Positions 43,253 to 50,802 of a stretch of DNA of 64,000 bases are shown piece after piece. Numbering within the stretch: position 1 is the first letter of the stretch; each line of letters opens with the position of its first letter. The position numbers were made by a program, and so were the translations under genes. Source of the stretch: Paenibacillus sp. TCA20 (GTDB lineage Bacteria > Bacillota > Bacilli > Paenibacillales > Paenibacillaceae); the NCBI RefSeq assembly GCF_000732325.1, contig NZ_BBIW01000016.1, positions 50,775 through 114,774 on the forward strand, read 5' to 3'. Below the pieces are notes generated by a model, which was not told where the DNA came from, made no database searches, and worked only from the letters and a program-made list of their open reading frames with translations.

Positions 43253-43977
43253 AAGCAATCATTGTAGAAGACGAGGTTCTCGCCCGTCAGGAGCTGGCCT
43301 ATCTAATTCGAACGCACAGCAGCATTGAGATTGAAGAGGAATTCGAGGATGGGCTGGATGCACTTAAATATTTACAGAGCCATGAGGTGGATGTTCTGTT
43401 CCTGGATATTAACGTGCCTTCGATTGACGGTGTGCTGCTTGCCCAGAATATTAGCAAGTTCCAGGTGAAGCCCTATATCGTGTTCACTACAGCGTATAAA
43501 GAGCATGCGGCCGAGGCTTTTGAAATCGAAGCCTTTGATTATATTCTGAAGCCCTACAGCGAATCCCGGATATCCTCCATGCTGGCGAAGCTGGAAGCTG
43601 CCTATGGGCAGCGGCATCAGCCTGTACAAGAAGAGTTGAAGCCGGCTATTCGTAAGGTTAATCTATGGAAGAATGACAAGATTATCGTGGTAGATAGTGA
43701 CGATATTTATTATGCCTCTGCCCAGGAGAAGACAACAGAAGTGATTACTAGAGCAGAGACATACACAATGAATGTCAGCATTAGCGAATTTCATTCCCGC
43801 CTGCCTGGGGAGTCTTTCTATCGCTGTCACCGCTCATATCTGGTCAATCTGTCCAAAATACGTGAAATCATCCCTTGGTTCAACAATACGTACCTGCTGA
43901 AATTAACGGATCTGGATGTGGAGATTCCCGTCAGCCGCAGCAAAGCGAAGGAGTTCAAGCAGCTCATGCGCATATAA
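43249..43977 (+). CDS. LytTR-type response regulator (LytT/BtsR/YpdB family)
   Basis: 242 aa. The receiver has phospho-acceptor Asp53 in LFLDINVP and Lys in FDYILKP. The C-terminal LytTR domain is clear (DIYYASAQEKTTEVITR, FYRCHRSYLVNLSKIREI and IPVSRSKAKEFKQ). It would activate transcription from direct repeats. Candidate repeats lie just downstream of it, in front of the YhjX-like transporter gene. Start ATG 43249 overlaps the kinase stop. Confidence 0.93.
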   Translation: MKAIIVEDEVLARQELAYLIRTHSSIEIEEEFEDGLDALKYLQSHEVDVLFLDINVPSIDGVLLAQNISKFQVKPYIVFTTAYKEHAAEAFEIEAFDYILKPYSESRISSMLAKLEAAYGQRHQPVQEELKPAIRKVNLWKNDKIIVVDSDDIYYASAQEKTTEVITRAETYTMNVSISEFHSRLPGESFYRCHRSYLVNLSKIREIIPWFNNTYLLKLTDLDVEIPVSRSKAKEFKQLMRI

Positions 43978-44018
43978 ATGCAGTTCATTCTTAATTTGTG
44001 CTATCTCGTTCCTGAACA

Positions 44019-44048
44019 CGTTAGAACTCTCTGTGAAAGCGTTACAAT
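44019..44048 (+). promoter_or_regulatory. Candidate LytTR direct repeats and promoter of the YhjX-like gene
   Basis: CGTTAGAA (44019-44026) and CGTTACAA (44040-44047) are 21 bp apart, two helical turns, as LytTR regulators prefer. A TACAAT -10-like box (44043-44048) overlaps the second. Match to the LytTR consensus is only partial. Confidence 0.4.
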
Positions 44049-44109
44049 GAAGTAGCGTAAGGGGCACTGCATCGTACGCTTAAACAGCGAGAGAAAGAAG
44101 GAACGAGAT

Positions 44110-45360
44110 ATGAACTCAAAGAATAGCAACCGCTTTCTTATTGTGCTCGGCACCATTATTATGCAAATGGGTCTTGGGACCATCTATACATGGAGCTTGT
44201 TTAACGCTCCGCTTGTGAGTAAATTCGGATGGGAGCTCAGCTCCGTATCCATTACCTTTTCCATTACTAGCTTTGCACTTGCCTTCGCCACACTGTTTGC
44301 GGGTAAGATTCAAGAAAAAATAGGACTTCGAAAGCTGACAGCCGCGTCCGGTATATTACTCGGTATTGGGCTTATGCTCAGCTCGCAGGCAAGCTCGCTT
44401 GCAGCCTTATATGTGCTGGCAGGCGTTATTGTTGGCTTTGCCGACGGAACGGCTTACATTACGTCTTTATCTAACCTAATTAAATGGTTCCCGAACCGAA
44501 AAGGTCTCATCTCCGGTATTTCCGTCGGAGCCTACGGAACAGGAAGCCTTGTCTTTAAATACATTAACGGCGGTTTGATTGAATCCGTTGGTGTGTCTCA
44601 GGCGTTTCTCTACTGGGGATTGATCGTCATGGCGATGATCATTACTGGTTCACTGCTTGTTAGAGAAGCAAGCGTTGCTCCTGTCTCCGAGAGTGGCGGG
44701 AGAGAAGCGAAGCAGGTGGCAGGACCGCTTCAAGGAGCGAAAGACTATACAACAGGTGAAATGCTGCGGACCAAACAAGCATACCTATTGTTTATCGTGT
44801 TCTTCACAGCGTGTATGAGCGGACTCTATCTGATCGGGATCGTCAAGGATATCGGTATGCAGCTGGCGCATTTGGATGCCGCAACGGCAGCCAATGCGGT
44901 GGCCATGATCGCTATTTTTAACACCGCAGGACGACTGATTCTAGGTGCGTTGTCGGATAAAGTGAGCCGGATCAAGCTGGTAGGGTGTACGCTGGCCGTT
45001 ACAGCAGCCGCTGCGCTCGTGCTAAGTTCTGTACCGCTGAGTTACGGTTTGTTCTTCGTCTGTGTGGCAGCCATTGCTTTCTGCTTCGGAGGCAACATTA
45101 CGGTATTTCCAGCCATTGTGAGTGACTTCTTCGGTCTGAAGAATCATACGAAGAATTACGGCATCGTCTACCAAGGCTTTGGTATCGGGGCACTGTCCGG
45201 CTCCTTCATTGCTGCCATGCTTGGCGGCTTCAAGCCAACCTTTATCGTCATCGGTGTGCTTTGTATTGTTGCAGTGCTTATAGCGCTGACGATCAAACCG
45301 CCGTTCGCGGGAACTAAGGAAAAGGACGTTCCGTTCAAAGCATACAAACGTACAGCCTAA
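44110..45360 (+). CDS. OFA/YhjX-type MFS transporter
   Basis: 416 aa with about 12 membrane segments. The oxalate/formate antiporter family pattern is seen: IMQMGLGTIYTWSLFNAPL, then KWFPNRKGLISGISVGAYG and FGIGALSGSF. E. coli YhjX is induced by pyruvate through the LytTR-type YpdAB system; here a LytS/LytTR pair lies directly upstream, so this gene is probably their target and may move pyruvate or another small carboxylate. It is followed by a hairpin terminator. Confidence 0.88.
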   Translation: MNSKNSNRFLIVLGTIIMQMGLGTIYTWSLFNAPLVSKFGWELSSVSITFSITSFALAFATLFAGKIQEKIGLRKLTAASGILLGIGLMLSSQASSLAALYVLAGVIVGFADGTAYITSLSNLIKWFPNRKGLISGISVGAYGTGSLVFKYINGGLIESVGVSQAFLYWGLIVMAMIITGSLLVREASVAPVSESGGREAKQVAGPLQGAKDYTTGEMLRTKQAYLLFIVFFTACMSGLYLIGIVKDIGMQLAHLDAATAANAVAMIAIFNTAGRLILGALSDKVSRIKLVGCTLAVTAAAALVLSSVPLSYGLFFVCVAAIAFCFGGNITVFPAIVSDFFGLKNHTKNYGIVYQGFGIGALSGSFIAAMLGGFKPTFIVIGVLCIVAVLIALTIKPPFAGTKEKDVPFKAYKRTA

Positions 45361-45370
45361 TCGTAGTGCA

Positions 45371-45415
45371 AAGCCTGAAGGACCTTTAGTTAAAAGGAAC
45401 TTCAGGCTTGTTTTG
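45371..45415. terminator. Terminator after the YhjX-like gene
   Basis: Stem AAGCCTGAAG/CTTCAGGCTT with inner CCTTT/AAAGG pairing and a TTGTTTTGTTT tail. Its loop includes the stop codon of the convergent membrane-protein gene. Confidence 0.8.
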
Positions 45416-45877
45416 TTTGTAGCGTCTGGCACTAATCCAATTGAACACTATGACGACAATATAACAGGTTAGGGAAATGAGACAATACTCAAGGACAAGC
45501 CAGAAGTCTGTCATTTCCAGATTAAAAGTGAAACCGTGAATCGAGCTAAAGAATAACAATAAAAGGATAATGCTTGCCCACTCTACCGTATAAAGCAAGG
45601 CGAGCAATGCCAAACCGCCTAGCCAAAAAATAGAGGTTAGAATCATGAAATCCCCGCTGCGGCGTCTCATGAATAGAGCATAGAGCATCCAGGTGGCCAG
45701 GTAGAGCAGGGAGATAGCTGTAGACAAAATGCTGTGATTTTCATACACGGCCCAGAACAAGTTCATGGAACCGAAGAACAGGTTAATCATAAACATGATG
45801 AGCAGATGCATAGGGTACATTGCCCATTTTTCTGCTGTACGAATATGGCTCACTCCCTTGTATCCGTTCTTATACAT
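45386..45877 (-). CDS. Unknown membrane protein
   Basis: 163 aa from ATG 45877, which has AGGTG six bases upstream; an in-frame ATG at 45913 is the alternative. Four or five hydrophobic segments (MHLLIMFMINLFFGSMNLFW, TAISLLYLATWMLYALF, ILTSIFWLGGLALLALL, SIILLLLFFSSI and YCLISLTCYIVVIVF) make it an integral membrane protein. I do not recognise the family. It follows the uridine kinase gene on the same strand but is separated by a terminator. Confidence 0.75.
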   Translation of the reverse strand: MYKNGYKGVSHIRTAEKWAMYPMHLLIMFMINLFFGSMNLFWAVYENHSILSTAISLLYLATWMLYALFMRRRSGDFMILTSIFWLGGLALLALLYTVEWASIILLLLFFSSIHGFTFNLEMTDFWLVLEYCLISLTCYIVVIVFNWISARRYKQNKPEVPFN

Positions 45878-45912
45878 ATAGACACCTATGGAGGGATAAA
45901 GGTTACGTGGCA

Positions 45913-45964
45913 AATAAAAAAGGAGATCCTCACGCAGCGCTCGCTTTGCAGGGTCTCCTTTTTA
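45913..45964 (-). terminator. Terminator after uridine kinase
   Basis: Stem AAAAAGGAGA-CCT/AGG-TCTCCTTTTT with about 19 bases in the loop; T run present on both strands. Confidence 0.88.
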
Positions 45965-45970
45965 TATGGA

Positions 45971-46612
45971 TTATAATCTTGTACCGGACCACTTTTTGTC
46001 GCCGGATAAATACTTCTCGGTGAGGATGGACAACAGCTGAATTCCGACTTCGTTATGCCCGCCTTCCGGAATGATGATATCGGCGTATCTCTTGGATGGT
46101 TCAATAAATGCTTCGTGCATGGGCTTCACTGTAGCGAGGTACTGCTGGTTAATGGATTGGATCGTACGTCCACGTTCCTCAATATCACGAACGACACGGC
46201 GCAGAATACGCACATCGGGATCGGAATCGACGAATACTTTAATGTCCAGCATCTCGCGGAGCTTCTCATCCGATAGGACATGGAGTCCTTCGATCATCAC
46301 GATGTTGTTCGGATGCAGCTCTACCGTGTCCGAAGAGGATCTGGCATGAATCGTAAAATCGTAGACCGGCGCATGGACCGTTTGTCCATCACGAAGTGCT
46401 GCGAGGTGCTCGATCAGCAGCTCATTGTCAAAGGCGAAGGGATGATCATAATTCGTGAGCTCCCGTTCGGACAGACTGAGATGAGCCTGATCTTTATAGT
46501 AGTTGTCTTGAGATATAAAAGTCACTTTGCTCGACCCCAAACGTTCAATAACAGAGCGAGCTACCGTAGTTTTACCTGAGCCGGTTCCTCCGGCAATACC
46601 AATAATGAGCAT
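45971..46612 (-). CDS. udk: Uridine kinase
   Basis: 213 aa. Walker A is GGTGSGKTT at residues 8-16, followed by the uridine kinase signature ISQDNYYKD, a YDHPFAFD motif and RDIEERGRT. It phosphorylates uridine and cytidine in pyrimidine salvage. GGGAGG lies 14 bases before the start, rather far. The gene stands alone between terminators. Confidence 0.95.
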   Translation of the reverse strand: MLIIGIAGGTGSGKTTVARSVIERLGSSKVTFISQDNYYKDQAHLSLSERELTNYDHPFAFDNELLIEHLAALRDGQTVHAPVYDFTIHARSSSDTVELHPNNIVMIEGLHVLSDEKLREMLDIKVFVDSDPDVRILRRVVRDIEERGRTIQSINQQYLATVKPMHEAFIEPSKRYADIIIPEGGHNEVGIQLLSILTEKYLSGDKKWSGTRL

Positions 46613-46910
46613 GACGAATATATAAACCTCCCTAGAATAATTGCAGGAGCAACCTTAGTATTTTAGCACAGCGGGATTGATTTTTCTATGACATAGGAAA
46701 AGGGAAGAATTGTGAGCAAAAGGCGGGAAGGAAGTATTTCTTAGGTTTTGTATTATTGGACTGAAATATGAGTATCTTGGTTTTTTGATTCATGCATATA
46801 AATATTCGTAAACCGATCAATTCCCATTTGAATCTTTGAAAAAAAATAACGCTGATGCAAGAGTACTCCTCTTGCGTCAGCGTTACTATGCTAAACCCAC
46901 TATTCCCTAA
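46613..46910. other. Intergenic stretch before uridine kinase
   Basis: Only the terminator of the GH3 gene (46848-46888) and a GGGAGG site for udk are recognised. A promoter for udk must lie here but no good -35/-10 pair was fixed. Confidence 0.5.
46848..46888 (-). terminator. Terminator after the MFS-GH3 operon
   Basis: Long stem TAACGCTGA-GCAAGAG/CTCTTGC-TCAGCGTTA with one mismatch, a 5-base loop, and an eight-T run on the minus strand. Confidence 0.9.
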
Positions 46911-49190
46911 TTATACTTGAGTAGATAGTCTGCCATATTTCTCGGTGCGTTCATCTTGTATGACGCCAGTGAAATTCAAGCCAAAACCAAAATCATACAC
47001 GTTGCCCTCGTTGTCTACATGACACTCCATATCATGAGCTACATCCTCCAGCTGCTCCTCTACGGTACGCATATGGGCCGGCATTTGCATGGGAAGAAGG
47101 CCGGATGGCTCCCTTTCGCCGGTCAGGATCTCCATAATGGCCTGATCCTGTACGCCGAAGTTGGCAAGAATGGCATCCGCTTCCGCTTCAAACTCTTCAA
47201 CCACGGTCGGATTGGATAGCAGCATAGAGACAATTACTGGTTTACCGTTCATTTTGGCCTTAGTATCAAGTACGGCATCTAAATCCTTCGTGTTTTGCGG
47301 TGTTACGCGCTTACCCTTATATGACCGGTTTCCATCGATATCGGATGGATGACTTGCGAGACTAAGCTCACGTGCGTGTTCCGCTGTATACGTACCATAC
47401 TGTAGACTGATCGGCACGTATCCATTGCCGCCCTGTAGTTCATCCTCCTTGCTGTAGCCGGTGCCTGATTTCGGTGTGCTGATAAATACAAGTCCAACAT
47501 CGGCTTCGTCCGGTTGATCCGTCACTTCAAAATACTTCGAGACCACCTCCAGGTTCACGGGATATTCTGTGCGCTCAGGGATGGGATTGCCGAACCAATC
47601 CTTGCTGGCAGCAAGATAGCGCTGCGGAATGTATACTTTACTTCTCACTTTAAGCGGCAGCACGTTATTTTTATTTTTGAGCATAACGATCGACTTCAGC
47701 TGCGCTTCATAGCCTTCACGCATATATTCAGCGTTTCCTACAATTTCGGAGCTTACCTGTGGATCTAGATATGGGTTCTCGAATAGACCCAGACGGAATA
47801 GGTTCTTCAGCAGTCTAATGGCAGATTGCTCAAAGCGTTTACGCATAAACGCTTCTCCATGCTCTTTAACACCCATTTCATAGGCTTCCAGAACAGGGCC
47901 GACTTCATTATTGCCTCCAAACTGATCCACACCGGCCATGAGCAGCTTGTAGTGGCGTTCTGCTATAGACAGATGCTCGACACCCCATGGTTTTCCAGAC
48001 AAAAAGGAATCCTTATCACCCCAAATATCTCCGGTAATCCCCCAATCTGTACAAACGACACCGTCATAACCGTATTTTTCGCGCAGTAAGTCTGTAATAA
48101 GATAAGAATTATAGGAATTCCCCACATTTTCACCATTCTTCATATCCTGGTTTGCGGAAATGGTATAGTACGGCATAACGGCAGAGGCTTCACCGGTTTT
48201 TCCATCCAGCTTGAATGCTCCATCGACAAAAGGGATTAAGTGTTCTTCAAAGTTGTTCCCCGGATAAACCGCATATTGTCCGCAATAATAGTGGGCGTCC
48301 CGTCCGGCTTCCCCCGATCCACCGCCCGGCCAGTGCTTTACCATGGCGTTTACACTGTCATAGCCCCAGCCTTCGTGAATTTCGAGGTCCCCATCGGAGG
48401 TTTGAAAACCATCTACATAGGCTCTCGCCATATCCGCAGCAAGCTTAGCGTCTTCACCGAAGGTGCCGTTATAACGGAACCAGCGCGGATCTGTGGCAAT
48501 ATCAATCTGTGGGGACAGAGCCGTCGTAAGTCCGAGCGCCCGGTATTCCTTGGAAGCAATCTCCCCGAAACGTCTTGTTACATCCGGATCAAAGGTTGCC
48601 GCGAGTCCCAGCGATTCCGGCCACATGGAGATCTGTCCCCCGGAGCCTGCATTAAATTCGGAGCTTGAATCCGAGCCATGGCGGGGATCGGAGCTGTTAT
48701 TGGCCGGGATTCCAAGTCCGGTGCCTTCTGCGTAAGCCTGAACGTTATTATTCCACTTCGCAGCAATTTCCGGGCCTTCTACCGTAGTGACCAGTACGTG
48801 TCTTAAGTGATCGTTTGCCAGGAACTCCTTTTGCTCATCGGTCAGGTCCCACGGATGAGCTCCGCTCTCCTCATAGGCTTTGCCGTTATATGTGCTCTTG
48901 ATCCAGGCATGGCTTGAAGCAGGAATGGATTGATGTTTGCTGTAGAGCATAAGTCCGGCAATCTGCTCTACAGACATTTTGGAAGCCAGATCCTTTGCTC
49001 TTTCTTCAGGGGTCAGCCGCCAGTCCTCATATTTGTCGAGAGCTCCGTTCTTGCTTAGATCCTTGAAGAACAGACCGTCTTTTTCTATGATTTGAACACC
49101 TGATCCACTCGTGTATCCCAGCAGGGGACCTCGTTCATTTTTAATATATTTGATTTCTTGAGTTTTAATTTCGTCAGTATGTTTTGTCAT
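46911..49190 (-). CDS. GH3 beta-glucosidase-type glycosidase
   Basis: 759 aa, start after GGAGGAG. Normal GH3 order: catalytic domain (PEERAKDLASKMSVEQIAGLM split by the turn, SSDPRHGSD, KHWPGGGSGEAGRD, nucleophile Asp382 in VVCTDWGIT) then the C-terminal sandwich (KSIVMLKNKNNVLPL, LLPMQMPAHM). No signal peptide, so cytoplasmic. It lies 47 bp after an MFS transporter in one operon, which suggests that the transporter imports a beta-linked oligosaccharide that this enzyme cleaves. Confidence 0.93.
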   Translation of the reverse strand: MTKHTDEIKTQEIKYIKNERGPLLGYTSGSGVQIIEKDGLFFKDLSKNGALDKYEDWRLTPEERAKDLASKMSVEQIAGLMLYSKHQSIPASSHAWIKSTYNGKAYEESGAHPWDLTDEQKEFLANDHLRHVLVTTVEGPEIAAKWNNNVQAYAEGTGLGIPANNSSDPRHGSDSSSEFNAGSGGQISMWPESLGLAATFDPDVTRRFGEIASKEYRALGLTTALSPQIDIATDPRWFRYNGTFGEDAKLAADMARAYVDGFQTSDGDLEIHEGWGYDSVNAMVKHWPGGGSGEAGRDAHYYCGQYAVYPGNNFEEHLIPFVDGAFKLDGKTGEASAVMPYYTISANQDMKNGENVGNSYNSYLITDLLREKYGYDGVVCTDWGITGDIWGDKDSFLSGKPWGVEHLSIAERHYKLLMAGVDQFGGNNEVGPVLEAYEMGVKEHGEAFMRKRFEQSAIRLLKNLFRLGLFENPYLDPQVSSEIVGNAEYMREGYEAQLKSIVMLKNKNNVLPLKVRSKVYIPQRYLAASKDWFGNPIPERTEYPVNLEVVSKYFEVTDQPDEADVGLVFISTPKSGTGYSKEDELQGGNGYVPISLQYGTYTAEHARELSLASHPSDIDGNRSYKGKRVTPQNTKDLDAVLDTKAKMNGKPVIVSMLLSNPTVVEEFEAEADAILANFGVQDQAIMEILTGEREPSGLLPMQMPAHMRTVEEQLEDVAHDMECHVDNEGNVYDFGFGLNFTGVIQDERTEKYGRLSTQV

Positions 49191-49237
49191 GTGTTTCTCC
49201 TCCAGCGATAAAGCTGTTTTTTTCTTCGTATTCTTTA

Positions 49238-50557
49238 TTAGGAAACGGTATGCGTCGGGCCGATGTGATCATCTACATTGCTTTCTTTAGAACCCAACGA
49301 TGTATCTTTTCTGCTTCGCTCTGGAAGCGGCTTAACGACAATAACGCCCAGCACGGCACATAGGCCGAGCACGATATAGAAGCCTTCCCATCCGCCGACA
49401 GCCAGCAGAAACGGTGCGATAGCGGGAACGATGGATTGAGGGAGGGCATTGGCTACATTCATAAATCCAAGATCCTTTGCGGCATTTTCCTTGTTCGGCA
49501 GAATACGTGCTACCAGCGCGGTATCTACAGCAGAGAAGCATCCATAACCGAGACCGATGATGGCAGAAGCTGCAATGAATACAGGAATACTTGGGAAGAA
49601 GGCAAAGATGAATACGCCAATCGCCATAATGGCTCCCGATACGTACAGGAATGGCTTCTGCTTGCCGAATTTATCGGACAGCGTGCCGCCGAGCACACTC
49701 ATAACGGCCGCCGCTGCCATGGAAGCAATGTTAATCGTCGTAACAACACCTGTTGCAGCCGTTTCGGAGAGTCCCATTCGCTGCACAAGCATCATCGTTA
49801 AATAAACACTGCTGCAATATCCCATCATAAGCAGGAATTTACCTGCCATCGCCCAAGTAAAGGCAGGATGCTTCCGGGGATTGGGGTAAATATTACGCAG
49901 CTTTTCGCCAAGCGGAACGGAGCTTGCTTCTCGTTCAATTTCAACTTTGCCGTCTTTGATGAAGAAGGTGCTTATAATTGGACCTGCAATACCAATGATC
50001 GCAAGTGTAATCCATTTTGCAGGAGTAGATGCATTTGGCATAAGGTTCATCAGGACCATACCTAGCGCGATAGCTACCGGAATAGCAATGCCGATCAGAC
50101 CCGAGACCGAGCCTTGTTTTTCAACGGGAACCTGATCCGGAACAAGCGCTGTATAAGCTGCCATACCGAAATTGAAGAACAGCTGCACGATAGACCACAG
50201 GATGACGACTTGCCATACTTCGGTTGCAAATCCGATAAGTACAAGCGCGGAACACGCAACCACTGGACCAATTATAATCCAAGTGCGCCGGCGGCCTAAC
50301 CTGATGTTCGTACGGTCGCTAAGGGCACCGCCAACGGGGTTGCCAATGAGGGCAAAGAAGGCACCGACGCCTGTTACAACACCAAAAGCAGCGTTCGATG
50401 CACTTGCGTCAGGTGTGATCTCTAAAATTTTAAACGTTAAGAGCAGGGTAGCCGGTGTCATCAAAGCAATCATCATACAGAAATATCCAAAAATAACGGA
50501 TGCTTTCAGTCTGCCGAGCGGGGTGTACTGTTGGCCTTTCACTCTATTTTCCCCCAT
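49238..50557 (-). CDS. MFS sugar transporter
   Basis: 439 aa from ATG 50557: GGAGG (50566-50570) is eight bases before it, while ATG 50563 is only two bases from that site. About 12 membrane segments and MFS signatures (GGALSDRTNIRLGRRRTW, TLSDKFGKQKPFLY) are visible. It resembles the GPH-like sugar transporters that accompany glycosidases. It is co-transcribed with the GH3 gene, under tandem cre sites and probably under the neighbouring AraC-GH39 regulator. Confidence 0.88.
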   Translation of the reverse strand: MGENRVKGQQYTPLGRLKASVIFGYFCMMIALMTPATLLLTFKILEITPDASASNAAFGVVTGVGAFFALIGNPVGGALSDRTNIRLGRRRTWIIIGPVVACSALVLIGFATEVWQVVILWSIVQLFFNFGMAAYTALVPDQVPVEKQGSVSGLIGIAIPVAIALGMVLMNLMPNASTPAKWITLAIIGIAGPIISTFFIKDGKVEIEREASSVPLGEKLRNIYPNPRKHPAFTWAMAGKFLLMMGYCSSVYLTMMLVQRMGLSETAATGVVTTINIASMAAAAVMSVLGGTLSDKFGKQKPFLYVSGAIMAIGVFIFAFFPSIPVFIAASAIIGLGYGCFSAVDTALVARILPNKENAAKDLGFMNVANALPQSIVPAIAPFLLAVGGWEGFYIVLGLCAVLGVIVVKPLPERSRKDTSLGSKESNVDDHIGPTHTVS

Positions 50558-50590
50558 ATTCATAACCTCCCAAATGAAATAAACAACTTA

Positions 50591-50617
50591 TTAAAGCGGT
50601 TTCATAAAACGCTTACA
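50591..50617 (-). promoter_or_regulatory. Tandem cre sites before the MFS-GH3 operon
   Basis: On the minus strand, TGTAAGCGTTTTAT (50604-50617) and TGAAACCGCTTTAA (50591-50604) both match the CcpA site pattern and lie 13 bp apart. A TACAAT-like box lies just upstream. Confidence 0.6.
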
Positions 50618-50628
50618 TTTATATTGTA

Positions 50629-50666
50629 AAGAAGCCGTCTGCTTTTCGGCAGGCGGCTTCTTTATC
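50629..50666 (-). terminator. Terminator after the AraC-GH39 gene
   Basis: Stem AAGAAGCCG-CTGC/GCAG-CGGCTTCTT with a five-base loop. It separates the fusion gene from the MFS-GH3 promoter. Confidence 0.8.
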
Positions 50667-50802
50667 TGTTTTAGTATCAATTTTTAATCTCTGGACAGAT
50701 GATGTTTTGAAATAAAGATGTCCAACATTAAAAATTGACCTATCTGTTCGTTGTTATAGTAGAGGCGATATTTCGATTAACTCAACAGCGTGCGGCTCCA
50801 GC

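Noticed and set aside
42569..43258. Minus-strand open frame of 229 codons under the LytS-like gene
   Set aside because: Shadow of a clear histidine kinase; composition is odd and no start signal is present.
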